64,000 nucleotides of DNA, from NCBI GenBank assembly GCA_037178625.1, contig CM074144.1:558001-622000 (forward strand), in the 5' to 3' direction. The notes below the pieces were generated by a model. The model saw only the letters and a program-made list of their open reading frames with translations. It was not told the origin of the DNA and did not search any database. Positions 41,893-52,360 of the stretch are shown piece after piece (the first letter of the stretch is position 1; every line of letters begins with the position of its first letter). The position numbers and the translations under genes are program-made. Source of the stretch: Skeletonema tropicum (lineage: Eukaryota; Bacillariophyta; Thalassiosirophyceae; Thalassiosirales; Thalassiosiraceae).

Positions 41893-44800
41893 CAAAACGT
41901 ATTGTACGTAGGAATTAGTATATTTCCTGTAGAGTTCTCATCTTCCGTCAAACAAAAATCCACCACTAGAGGCATGCTAGTCCGTCTATGTCGCCTAGCC
42001 AATAGGTTGTTATGATCTTCGAGCCGATAGCTTGCGTACGCATTATCAATACACGTTGGAAAGATATGGTGCACTTTGAACGGTGAAAATCGGTCGTTTA
42101 TTTTGTTATTTATGTACTTTTCAGCGGAGGATGATCAAAAAATCACTTTTTGATGATGATGTGCCCGACCTGATTTTGTGGTGTTGATATCTCGATGAAT
42201 ATATGGAACCAGAAAAAGATAGTGTCATTCCCATAATCCTCACACTTTATACTATCGATATATGCACATAAAGTAGAATATTAAAATTTTTGCCACTTAG
42301 TGCAGTTATGGCTCGTCGCTCCCATAGCAGCTCTCTTCTACACATCGTTTCAAGAAGTTTCTGGAAGCGTTGTATATATTTGTCTTCGCGTCTCGCTCGT
42401 ACATAAGACCTGTTCTTCTTGACAGTTCCGTGTTCCGTTCCCCTATGCCGTGCGCGTCGATTTTTTGGAACCGAAGCCTTTCCCGCATTTTTTTGTTAGT
42501 GAAATGCTCTAGCTTTGGGCGATGGTGGCCAAAATTCAAAATTAAGTTTCAGGGAAGTGGTTTACATGCTTGTCCCGCGATACTATCCTTTAGGTGACTA
42601 TTATGAGAGTATATATAATGAGGGGCAGGTGGTGAAGCCTTATATTTTCGTCGAGATATGCATTTGAAGGTGCTCTCTAGCTTGGTACTAGCTTTGATGG
42701 CTGATGGCCTGCCAAATTTGTGCAGCAAAAAGCTACTGGACTCTCACATATGCATTTCTCAGCGGAGCATTGGAATTATTTTACAGTCAACACATGTATA
42801 GAACCCCCATTATGGTCGACAAAAGGATGGTGCTACTGGAAAAGTATATTCGGCAACTCCCCAAAATATAATTTTGGCCATTGTGGCCCAAAGCTAGAGC
42901 ATTTCACTAACAAAAAAATTGAAAAAAGGCTCCGGTTCCAAAAAACGAAGATTTTGGCGCGTCGCACGGCCTGTATTGTACCTACTTACTACTTATGTTA
43001 CTTGGTTGTATTTACCTGATGTGTTGCCTTGAGATGTATATAGCTGTCTTAAATCACGGACCCTACGGGGTAGCGTATGTACGTAGGAATAGTATGTAGC
43101 TCCATCCGGCACTTGAGAAGGTCAGAAGAGCCCCCAAATGTGTTTTTGGCCACCACCAAAAAGTTCCACCACCGCGACAATCCACCACGCCATGGCATCA
43201 TTTCCGCCATAAAAGTGCCATAACATAAAAAATCACACCTCCTCCATTACATCCACAGTAGGTTGGTTATGGTAGTCCATGAATAGCTTAGAACACAAGG
43301 AATCCAAAGCCGAGCCTACCCAACTTAGTTATTAAAGAGCAGAGACGCAAATCAAAATGCCGCTATAGCAGCGCAAATTACCATCATCGTAGCATCATCG
43401 TCCAATTCCACTCAATATGAATGGTACAATCGGCCTCTCTCCATCAACCCTCGCCGCCGCTTATACATATAGACATTGAGTGTCGGTGTGATCCATTGTT
43501 AGTGACTTCATATGGCCATAGCACTCCGTCAGGCACCATGTTGCTGCTGCACATCACATCATCGATTACACACAAATGTCACCCATTTCATTGCTCTATT
43601 CCGACCTCTGATCATGACGAGACAACTAAACACGACAGGAGAGCTCTCAATAATATGGAAGGATCGCTTTGTGCCATGGAGCTGTTAAGGAGATCCGATT
43701 TCACTGACTACACTACCATCGGCGAACTCAGCCTTGGTATCACCATAGCCCAACACATGGCCATTCCTCGAACAAACTGCAATGGTTTCGTTGTTCAATC
43801 CAACCTCACCATCCGACAACAAAGGCGCAGCAACTATTGCATTTGATTGGAGAGACAGGGTCATAGTTGTGTGACTTGAAGTTCAATCAGGGTGGAATAA
43901 GTGCACATATTGTCTCCGAAGAAGGCTGTTGTTATGGCGCTACATTGCTCTGAATAGATCGGAGTGGAATCTTCAGTGACTTGTTATGATTCTCCGGTTT
44001 CAATGAAGTAATGGTTGACGGATAAAGCTGCATATGGTCACTGCTGACATCGTTGGAATGCACAAAGTGTATTCTCTTGTAGGAGATAGGTGTTCAAACA
44101 CAAGTGTTTGTGTTGAATGACAGGGATCTGTGGGCCTCAAAACGAATTATTATGCAACAAAAAGATATACACATTCATAACATAACTGTATAATCGTTAT
44201 TTTAACAGTGTTTGGTGTCGATAGTGCTGAAATATTTGTTATAGCACCATCGTTCATTGATCACGGAGGAGATGAGGATAAACATCCATGTGCACTGATT
44301 GGCTTTTATTTTGCATCAAATGTAAAAATCGGTACATATCAAGTCACTTCATACATTCATATATATCCATATAAATACCCCGAGCATTACATCTTTTATA
44401 TAATAACACCATGCCTCTAGTAAAGTACGATGATCGGGCGGAAATCCCATGGTGACGATGTGCTCGATGATCGTTGGCGCCACTTTGGTACCGCTTCTTG
44501 GACGATTCCTACGTACACAAAAAAATCTACCTCATAGGTTTGTTGATTTAAGACAGCTATATAGTAACTCTTGTCCTTTGCGCGAGAAAGAGTTAAGAGA
44601 CTCAAGTATGGATGGCGCACGTTATCAATGGATGACTAACAGGCTTAATGAGTGAGAAAACGTTTGAATGTGTGAGAAGTGTTTGAATATGTATTGAAGT
44701 TATGTTTACTGCCGTCCTGTGTCAAAGAAGGATTCGTAAGGATTCATTAAAATCTTCTTTTGAACTTGTGAAGGTGCAGCCAGCAGCCAGGTCGCGTCAA

Positions 44801-44949
44801 AGCTGCTGGTTCAGGTCACATGGCCAAGATTGGCCATCACCATGAAGTGAAGTAATGCCTGATTTTTTCATGCTGTTGGTTGCCAGCCATAGGTCGCCAG
44901 CACACTGCAAGTAGTGATATCAATAAATAGTAGGGGTACCGATGTTAAA
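41893..44949. other. Gene-poor interval
   Basis: No supported gene. The best ATG frame is 43421-43846 on the plus strand (141 codons), with no recognisable motif. Three copies of ACGTAGGAAT fall here or at its edge (41906, 43081, and 44505 in reverse). From 44950 the sequence matches the cyclin 3' flank at 31.75 kb. Confidence 0.35.
42446..42975. repeat. Old inverted duplication (foldback)
   Basis: TTTTTTGGAACCG(A/G)AGCCTTT, followed by TTTTTTTGTTAGTGAAATGC and CTCTAGCTTTGGGC, occurs at about 42459-42530 and, inverted, at 42880-42945. Arms of at least 110 bp flank a ~310-bp spacer. No target duplication was found; divergence suggests an old MITE-like element. Confidence 0.65.
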
Positions 44950-45211
44950 ATATTTATCATTACTATTTGTTACGGCATACAACCTATTCCTAAGTATGTT
45001 CAAGTGACCAGAGTAAAAACTGGACGGATTTTCAAGGTGTCTTCTAGTTCTAGCAAGTATTATTTAAAGTATTGTACAAAGTATACCCAAATGATGGCAA
45101 AGGCAAAAAACAAAATTGGATTGGAGACATCTGGTAATCTGGGCTGGTTGGGCGATAAGAAAGAGTGTACATGTTGTGTGATGTTCACATTTAGCAAAAG
45201 CGCAGGGAGTC

Positions 45212-46237
45212 TTACTCTTCAAACTCCTCAAACATGAAGCCATCAACATTAAGTAAAGATGAATTTGGCGACACAACATTTTCCTGGTCCATGCCATCTC
45301 TTTCGTACCACAAATGGCCTTCAAGATCTCTCCTCTGATGAGAATGAGAGGAGGAGGAGGAGCTGTTTGATGCCTTCACAGTCATCACAGACGCTTCTTC
45401 TACACTTCTTTCATCGTCAAATATGTCGTCTTCTTCGGTGCCTGGCTTAGAAAGGAAGTGCAATCTCCTTCTGGCTGCGATGATCTGCTCCGAGTCATCA
45501 AAGTCGAAGCATTCCATAATGACGCGTAAATATGAACCTAGAACCTTCCGGCGTTCCTTGGTGCTCGTGTCACTAATGACGTTGAAGATGGCCGCCAAAG
45601 CGGTGGTACTCGCACGTTGTGTCGAGAAGTAGTAGTCTTGGACAGCAAGTTCACACAAATACTTCATCTCATCCATGATGAATCCCCAAGTTACCTCTGG
45701 GATGTCCACGTAAGGCAAGATCAAGGACAGAATCGACAGTCCAACTTGATGGGTGGTTGGAGCGTGGCAACGCCATGAGATACCGTTTAACAATATGCCC
45801 TCCATGATTTCGATCTCCTTAGCGGTGTAAGTCTGACTGCATATCTCGGAGAACAGTTCACTTGACAAAGCAACAGGTTCGTTGACCTTGATGGAACTGT
45901 ATAACGCGGCGATGGTGAGTAGCTGGAACTTACTTTGGTCTCGGAGAGCCTCATCGCACACCCGTGCGGCGTGGGCGGAGTTGCTGGGTATGGCGAGGAA
46001 TCGGTCGACCATCTCCATCGCCGAGGCTACTGTCTCTCTTGAGAATCGACAGTGGTCAACTACGCCGTAGCACCAGTCAACTAATTTCTTGCGATCGTCG
46101 GCTGTGATCATGGTGGGATCAGAGGAATTGAGATACCCCTCATAGCATGAATAAGAGGCGAGCTCTCTCTTTATCATGGCAGAGAGGGTGTCGGCCACTG
46201 CCTCTGTGTTTCTGGATAGGTTCTCCGTTGGCTTCAT
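45212..46237 (-). CDS. Diatom-type cyclin, copy 2 (341 aa)
   Basis: Cyclin box at about residues 49-157: RKKLVDWCYGVVDHCRFSRETV, VDRFL, K103 in SKFQLL and E120 in SSIKVNE. R49, D54, K103 and E120 match the residues that contact a cyclin-dependent kinase in other cyclins. The C-terminal half is a degenerate second cyclin fold, then an acidic and Ser-rich tail (EEDDIFDDERS, SSSSSSHSHQRRD). The ATG is at 46235-46237; the preceding codon is ATA, where the two copies near 51-53 kb have an extra ATG. Probably a regulator of the cell cycle responding to environmental cues, as proposed for expanded diatom cyclins. Its 3' part and flank were duplicated to 32 kb. Confidence 0.88.
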   Translation of the reverse strand: MKPTENLSRNTEAVADTLSAMIKRELASYSCYEGYLNSSDPTMITADDRKKLVDWCYGVVDHCRFSRETVASAMEMVDRFLAIPSNSAHAARVCDEALRDQSKFQLLTIAALYSSIKVNEPVALSSELFSEICSQTYTAKEIEIMEGILLNGISWRCHAPTTHQVGLSILSLILPYVDIPEVTWGFIMDEMKYLCELAVQDYYFSTQRASTTALAAIFNVISDTSTKERRKVLGSYLRVIMECFDFDDSEQIIAARRRLHFLSKPGTEEDDIFDDERSVEEASVMTVKASNSSSSSSHSHQRRDLEGHLWYERDGMDQENVVSPNSSLLNVDGFMFEEFEE

Positions 46238-47377
46238 TATCTCCGATTAGATTAATGGGAATTGTCAGAAGGGTCAGAGAAGTGCCAAGCTTCTGTGTGT
46301 GGACAATGGTAAGATGAAGTGATAGAAACAATAAACAATGCCGAAACGATGTGAGTGAATGGCAGATGTTGTGTGCAAATTTCGCAACGATGATCAGTGA
46401 ATGACAGTGATGTCTGTGCAAACTTCTTGAGTTTGTTCCGGCACCCACCAAAGGCACCAGTGCCGCTGGGTTCCGAGCCTAGAATCAGCGTGCCTTATTG
46501 GCTCATAAGTACATAAAAGTATAAGTAAGTATCTTTCTGAGCTTGAGCTCGTAAATAAAGAAAGATATAACAGATATTTTACTTTGACTTGCAAGGGAAT
46601 ACTTTCATTGCTAGCTGCCAGTTCATTAATGTCGTTTCATATCATTTGAATTATTTGATAGCACAGTGGGGTAGTTATAAGTAGCAACGATACTTATTCG
46701 TAGAGTTAGAGTACTTCATCAAACTCAACCTCCCCGGAAGCAGCAATGCCTAATCTTCTCCCAAAGCAACGTGCGTGCTTTTGTTGTACAGACTTGTGCA
46801 ATACATATCGCTCAATAGTCATTTCATTGTAGCTGCATATATATCAACAAATTACAAGAATACATCCTTGCTTATTCCTATAACTTTTGAGTAACAATCC
46901 ACAACTTCTTCGGCAGAGAAGTGTCGCTAGCTGCGCCCTCTCTCGAGAGTCGATAGAAGTCGATCAGAATCTTCAGCCTTAGACATGCTGATGAAACATT
47001 TATCATTGATCATCTCATATCTCATTCGATTGCACTTTTCACTGTTAGTGTACATAAATTTTTTATGACAAAAGTTGAGCTGAGGACCTGCGATACAATG
47101 ACCTTTAATCCGGTACTGCTGTGACCTGTAGATTTGCCGAAAAAGGTTAACTCCTCGTGAACGAAAGGTTAACTTCTCGTTTGCTTGTCAGGTTCGGGTT
47201 CGCTCGGCAGGACGGGAACCGTTCCGATAGAGGGGTTCGGGTCGTCATCGCCGGGCGGGTTGGCGGGTTTTCGTAGTTGGCACGTGTTGCATGCAGTTTT
47301 ACCTCTCTAGAGAGAGAGTTGGTTGTAGTGTGCATGCAGTTATTGCAGTCAAGAGGATTTCGGGCTGTGCAAAGTAG
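46238..47377. other. Divergent intergenic region between cyclin and SET-domain gene
   Basis: No gene seen. It separates two divergently transcribed genes and must hold both promoters. The cyclin-side upstream sequence does not match the upstream region shared by the other two cyclins. Confidence 0.35.
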
Positions 47378-49189
47378 ATGAAGTTGTCAGGTAGAATCCT
47401 TAACGATGTTCAATCGGCGGTAGCGGCCTCTCTAATAATTCTTGCTTACAGCAGCTTCTTTCACATCATTGTCGATGCCGATGAAGCCGCAACCATAACA
47501 AAAAACAAAAATCCAAAATGTACTCTCTATCTAGCCCCCTCAACCATCCCTAACGCCGGCCTAGGAGTCTTCACCTCAATTCCTCTACCCTCTGGCACAC
47601 TCCTCCCAGGCGGAGGCGATGCCGTCATTCCCATTTCCGATATCGACTTTCACAATGACGCATCTGCTGAAGAGGAAGATTATCACTGGCTATTTAGCGA
47701 GTATTTATGGAGTGCACGGTCAATCGGGGAAGAAATGGAGTGGGAAGCAGAGAAAACTTCCGGCTTTTCTTGGGGGTATGGGTCACTCCCCAATTGCCAC
47801 TTTTGGATGCTCAATGTGGAATTTTCGTTGTGTGAGTTTGACACTGTTGGTTTAACGCCCCAAAATTCACCGGGGGCAGGTGCATTTACGGGACATTACA
47901 ATCGGTTGTCACATGCTTCGGAGGATATTCGAGCGGGGGGTGAATTGTTTGTCAGCTATGGAGCGGCTTACTTTACGAGTCGAGAGGATTACATGGGTTT
48001 GATTCCGGGAGAGGAGGACTTTGAGGATGGCGAAGAGTTTATGAAGAGAGTTGATCAGCTTTTTGAAAATTTGAGTACTTACAAATACAAAGGTGACGAC
48101 AATGGTTATGATGAAGAGCAGCAACCACTTTATTTGCAGCAAGTCCAATCAGATATTTGGAACATGATCCTGCACTCTCCTTACAAATCACGTCCTCTCG
48201 CTGCCCTTCCCAAAACTTATGAAGCAGCAATCCGCGCCATGGATGTCGGAATCACACAAACCGAAGAAGAATTGGCCACTCACTCATTAGAATATCTAGA
48301 AGAACATGGCAAGTGTCTGGATCACATCCATCCAAAGAATTCGACAATAAAACATGCTGGAAGAGGAGCATTTGCAACACGATTTTTGCCAAAAGGAACA
48401 ATTGTATCATCTGCTCCACTCATACATATTCCAGACAGAGATATTCTGACAATGTATCATGACTCGGAAGATGGAGAGACACGAGACAAGTCCAAACCAA
48501 TTGGACAGCAGCTGTTACTGAATTATTGCTGGGGGCATCCATCGTCTTCTTTGCTACTTTGTCCATATAGTCATGGAACTCCATATATCAATCACGATGG
48601 GCAAGATCCGAATGTCAAGATACAGTGGATAGAGAATGATGAACGATATCACAATTCGAGTTGGTTGAATGAACCTGTTTCATTCTTTGATTCAGTGTGG
48701 ACTCCAAAACTCATGTTGGAATATGTCGCATTGAGAGATATACACGAAGGTGAAGAGGTGCTTGTTGACTATGGCAAGGAGTGGGAAGAGGCGTGGAATG
48801 ACCACGTCAAGGCTTGGGAGCCTGTTAAGGAATACATATCGCCGTATGATCTGAACAAGAATGTTGATGTTCCCCTGAAAACACATGAAGAGGATGCGAG
48901 TATCTATAACAATATTGTTGGTCTCCATTCTGACGAGAAGAATGGAGAGCGTGAAATACATCGAATTAGAGCACGTCGACCTGCTCCGGACATTCAGAAT
49001 GATGGCTTTGTTTACGATTTGGAAGTCATAGGGAGTGGTAATCAAGTGAAACGATTGAAAGGTGTTCCCCGAAGTCAGATACATTTCTTCCACAGGCCAT
49101 ACAAAGCTGACATGTTCAGGAAAGAATCGTTTCGCCATGAGATGATGATTCCCGATGAGATATTTCCCGATGCATGGAGGAATTTGTGA
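47378..49189 (+). CDS. Protein with two SET-like domains and an N-terminal signal/anchor (603 aa)
   Basis: ATG at 47378. Residues 12-34 are hydrophobic (AAVAASLIILAYSSFFHIIVDA-like), suggesting a signal peptide or anchor. The first SET-like unit (about 48-203) begins APSTIPNAGLGVFTSIPLPSG and ends in ASEDIRAGGELFVSYG; it lacks a clear NHxC/NH motif. The second (about 335-495) has HAGRGAFATRFLPKGTIV, then GTPYINHDGQDPNVKIQW, which keeps the Asn-His pair, and finally IHEGEEVLVDYG with the invariant Tyr. The second domain may be catalytically competent, transferring methyl groups to lysine; the first looks degenerate. Entry into the secretory pathway would make non-histone substrates more likely. 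Confidence 0.85.
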   Translation: MKLSGRILNDVQSAVAASLIILAYSSFFHIIVDADEAATITKNKNPKCTLYLAPSTIPNAGLGVFTSIPLPSGTLLPGGGDAVIPISDIDFHNDASAEEEDYHWLFSEYLWSARSIGEEMEWEAEKTSGFSWGYGSLPNCHFWMLNVEFSLCEFDTVGLTPQNSPGAGAFTGHYNRLSHASEDIRAGGELFVSYGAAYFTSREDYMGLIPGEEDFEDGEEFMKRVDQLFENLSTYKYKGDDNGYDEEQQPLYLQQVQSDIWNMILHSPYKSRPLAALPKTYEAAIRAMDVGITQTEEELATHSLEYLEEHGKCLDHIHPKNSTIKHAGRGAFATRFLPKGTIVSSAPLIHIPDRDILTMYHDSEDGETRDKSKPIGQQLLLNYCWGHPSSSLLLCPYSHGTPYINHDGQDPNVKIQWIENDERYHNSSWLNEPVSFFDSVWTPKLMLEYVALRDIHEGEEVLVDYGKEWEEAWNDHVKAWEPVKEYISPYDLNKNVDVPLKTHEEDASIYNNIVGLHSDEKNGEREIHRIRARRPAPDIQNDGFVYDLEVIGSGNQVKRLKGVPRSQIHFFHRPYKADMFRKESFRHEMMIPDEIFPDAWRNL

Positions 49190-49418
49190 GACAACGGTGG
49201 TTCCACTTACAATGATCACTAAATCAAACGATCTCTCATCAGAATAGTCAGTTTAGCCACTAAAGAGTAACAAGATATGGTAGAACTTGAAATTATTATT
49301 TTGTATGTACTGTAGAAACTATTCATGCCAGCATCAATCCTCAACTTTGAGATAGAAGCCAATTCACTTCACAATGTTCGGTGGAGCTTCCTCTTCTTCG
49401 GGTTCGACTCAATATCGA

Positions 49419-50350
49419 TCATGTTCTGATGCGGTAGCCATACACTGCCAATTGTGGCATACTGCGGATGAACTTGTACGTTGCAGACACTTGCCTGCAC
49501 GTGAGCGCCCTAGTTGACTCTCCCGTGTGGTAAAGATATGCCTTCTTCATCTCAATCGACTCATTCACGTTGTCAAGGTATGACTTGGTCATTTCAAGCC
49601 ACCCTAATACCAGAGGAAGACACTTAAATTTCCATTGGAGATTGCTCCATATCGATGTCAGGGTGGCTACGAAGAATCTTGCAGATGGAAGCAAAATGAT
49701 GCGACACACTGTTAAACCTCATAAATCTTGCAATATCGGAGGTAATCGTCATGTCCTCGATACCCACTAATTTATGCAAGTGTGTGATTCGAGAGGTAGG
49801 TGTTGTTCACGCTTGAAGTGTCGCACAGAAGCTATGAGAAAGTGTCCCAGACCCTAGATGTAATACCTGCGGAATCGAAAGTCAAAGTTTTAAATGACTT
49901 ATTCCCTCCCAAACCATCTGCTACAGCGATCGCCTCATCGCCGCCTAGATTTATGCCTGCGAGGTCAAGTGTTCTCAAGGAGCAGTTTTCGGCTCGGAAT
50001 AAAATGACAACAGTTTTCGGCTCGGAATAACGATGACAAATATGTCAATCCGTTGCCATTATTGAATCTTGCGTGAAAGATCCAACTCGGTCAGACTGCC
50101 ACAGTAAGTTTGCCATACCATCAACCAGAGATTGCAGTCCATCGTCATCAATGCCGCTGCTGCAGAGAATTAGTTTTTTCAAGCTTGTTACACTCTGCAC
50201 CAAAGTGCCTAGGGATCTCAAACCCAAAGCCGACACAGTGAGCATACCTATTACGAGAAAGACGAAACTCCAGCCCTGGTCAAGTGTAATCTTGAAGATC
50301 TTGATAACCGATACGATTGTGCGAAAGTCCCGACTGCGACACTGAAGCAT
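49419..50350 (-). pseudogene. LRR protein pseudogene
   Basis: Pieces in several frames match the LRR protein at 26997-28997: LKKLILCSSGIDDDGLQSLVDGM (LRR), DLAGINLGGDEAIAVADGL (LRR), SVNNTYLSNHTL, and the C-terminal WKFKCLPLVLGWLEMTKS...RQVSATYKFIRSMPQL. Stops and frameshifts separate the pieces (for example a frame change within SICKILRSHPDIDM), so no full protein can be made. It lies just downstream of the SET gene on the opposite strand. Confidence 0.7.
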
Positions 50351-50730
50351 TTCACCTTATCATGATTACCATACTCACCACCATCCAGTACATCTTCCGG
50401 TCACCAATAGCTAGGGAATCAAGAAGATCTTCGATAGTAGAGCAGCTTGGAGCAGGCTTGGAGCGTGCCGGCAAGTTGATGTTCGACGTGGGCAAATGAG
50501 ATGCGACACCTCAGTGCCGGTGCGAAGGATCCGACGGACCACGTACCAGGTACCTACTCCTACTTGAACGCTCTTGAGCGGCCAAGAGCATGAATAATAA
50601 CTGACAAACATGGCATGGTTCAAGCCAGTCCTTATTCCTTATAGAATTGTACAAAGTATACACGGATCACGAATGTTGGTCTGCAGGAAGTTGGAGACAT
50701 CTGATTGGGGCTGGGGGCGGATGGCGGCGA
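50351..50730. other. Intergenic
   Basis: No gene; 3' flank of the cyclin at 50731 and decayed 5' flank of the LRR pseudogene. Confidence 0.3.
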
Positions 50731-51738
50731 TCACCAGCTATCCACGTCAACGTCAACATTAAGTAGAGATGAATTTGGCGACACAACATTTTCCTGGCCC
50801 ATGCCATCTCTTTCGTACCACAAATGGCCTTCAAGATCTCTCCTCTGATGAGAGGAAGAGCTGTTTGATGCCTTCACAGTCATCACGGACGCGTCTTCTA
50901 CACTCCTTTCATCGTCAAATATGTCGTCTGCTTCGGTGCCTGGCTTGGTAAGGAAGTGCAATCTCCTTCTGGCTGCAATAATCTGCTCCGAGTCATTAAA
51001 GTCGAAGCATTCCACAATGACGCGTAAAAATGAACCTAGAACCTTCCGGCGTTCCTTGGTGCACGTGTCACTTATAACGTTGAAGATGGCCGCCAAAGCG
51101 GTGGTACTCGCACGTTGTGTCGAGAAGTAGTAGTCTTGGACAGCAAGTTCAGTCAAATACTTCATCTCATCCATGATGAATCCCCAGGTTACCTCTGGGA
51201 TGTCCACGTAAGGCAAGATCAAGGACAGAATCGACAGTCCAACTTGATGGGCGGTTGGAGCGTGGCAACGCCATGAGATACCGTTTAACAATATGCCCTC
51301 CATGATTTCGATCTCCTTAGCGGTGTAAGTCTGACTGCATATCTCGGAAAACAGTTCACTTGACAAAGCAACAGGCTCGTTGACCTTGATGGAACTGTAT
51401 AACGCGGCGATGGTGAGTAGCTGGAACTTACTTTGGTCTCGGAGAGCCTCATCGCACACCCGTGCGGCGTCGGCGGAGTTGCTGGGTATGGCGAGGAATC
51501 GGTCGACCATCTCCATCGCCGAGGCTACTGTCTCTCTTGAGAATCGACAGTGGTCAACTACGCCGTAGCACCAGTCAACTAATTTCTTGCGATCGTCGGC
51601 TGTGATCAAGGTGGGATCAGAGGGATTGAGATACCCCTCATAGCATGAATAAGAGGCGAACTCTCTCTTTATCATGGCAGAGAGGGTGTCGGCCACTGCC
51701 TCTGTGTTTCTGGATAGGTTCTCCGTTGGCTTCATCAT
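50731..51738 (-). CDS. Diatom-type cyclin, copy 3 (335 aa)
   Basis: Nearly identical to copy 2 across the cyclin box (about residues 50-158, one residue longer because of the MM start). Substitutions are mostly in the C-terminal half (DTCTKERRK, IVECFDFNDSEQ, FLTKPGTEADD). The tail ends VDVDVDSW, different from copy 2. The first of two tandem ATGs, at 51736-51738, is used. It forms a direct tandem with copy 4, and the two share about 270 bp of upstream sequence, so they should be similarly regulated. Confidence 0.88.
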   Translation of the reverse strand: MMKPTENLSRNTEAVADTLSAMIKREFASYSCYEGYLNPSDPTLITADDRKKLVDWCYGVVDHCRFSRETVASAMEMVDRFLAIPSNSADAARVCDEALRDQSKFQLLTIAALYSSIKVNEPVALSSELFSEICSQTYTAKEIEIMEGILLNGISWRCHAPTAHQVGLSILSLILPYVDIPEVTWGFIMDEMKYLTELAVQDYYFSTQRASTTALAAIFNVISDTCTKERRKVLGSFLRVIVECFDFNDSEQIIAARRRLHFLTKPGTEADDIFDDERSVEDASVMTVKASNSSSSHQRRDLEGHLWYERDGMGQENVVSPNSSLLNVDVDVDSW

Positions 51739-52015
51739 CTCGGGTGCGATGAGATTAGATCAATGGAGTAAATGATGTGTCAATCTCTGCTGGAGTGCAG
51801 TGTACGATAGTGCTGATAAGCCGTAAAATGCGGTAAATTTTTTGCTCGTCTCCCACATCGCAGCGAATAGTGAATGACATAGAATGACAACATTCATGTT
51901 GTTGTGTGTGCCATTTCAATTTTCTCCGACTAGCCTCCGACTCGAACCTGTGTGCAAGCAAATTACATCCGAAACTTTAAAAAAAAATTACGATTAGATT
52001 TGTTCCAAAATGCAC
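51739..52015. repeat. Upstream region shared by cyclin copies 3 and 4 (partner 53280-53535)
   Basis: Collinear similarity with 53280-53535, including TCTCGGGTGCGATGAGATTAG next to the start, TAAAATGCGGTAAATTTTTTGCTC, GTTGTTGTGTGTGCCATTTC and ATTACGATTAGATTTGTTCC. The similarity ends just before the MITE at 52029. The tandem duplication unit was therefore promoter plus gene. Confidence 0.85.
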
Positions 52016-52028
52016 ACTTTTCTATGTA

Positions 52029-52360
52029 CTCCCTCTGTCCCACAAAAAATGAGCTTTTTTATTTAAAATAGTTAAAATTTGGTCAATTTCCGTCCAAAAA
52101 ATTGCTATCGCACATCGTTGGAAAGCTTATTTCACGCCGGTTACGATTATATGGAGGTTGGAGGTTGTTAAGCAAGTATTTGTAATGATATTGTGACAAA
52201 AGGCGTTAAAATATCCTTATATCTAACCCTATTGTGAAAATGAAGAGGCCTCTCGGACACTTGTGTAGGACCTGACGTAGGAATAAGTACGTCAAATAGC
52301 TAGTTTTTTGTGGGACTACGATTAACTTCAAATAGCTCATTTTTTTTGGGACAGAGGGAG
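52029..52360. mobile_element. Stowaway-like (Tc1/mariner) MITE, 332 bp
   Basis: Inverted ends CTCCCTCTGTCCCA(C/A)AAAAAATGAGCT flanked by TA at 52027-52028 and 52361-52362. The terminal word CTCCCTCTGTCCC closely resembles the CTCCCTCCGT... ends of plant Stowaway/mariner MITEs, and the TA duplication fits that superfamily. No transposase. It contains one copy of ACGTAGGAAT (52275). It sits exactly at the junction of the cyclin tandem duplication, and codons from it are read as the C-terminus of cyclin copy 4. Confidence 0.88.

Noticed and set aside
51930..51965. Possible tRNA T-arm (CGACTCGAACCTG)
   Set aside because: No matching acceptor, D-arm or anticodon stem could be folded around it.
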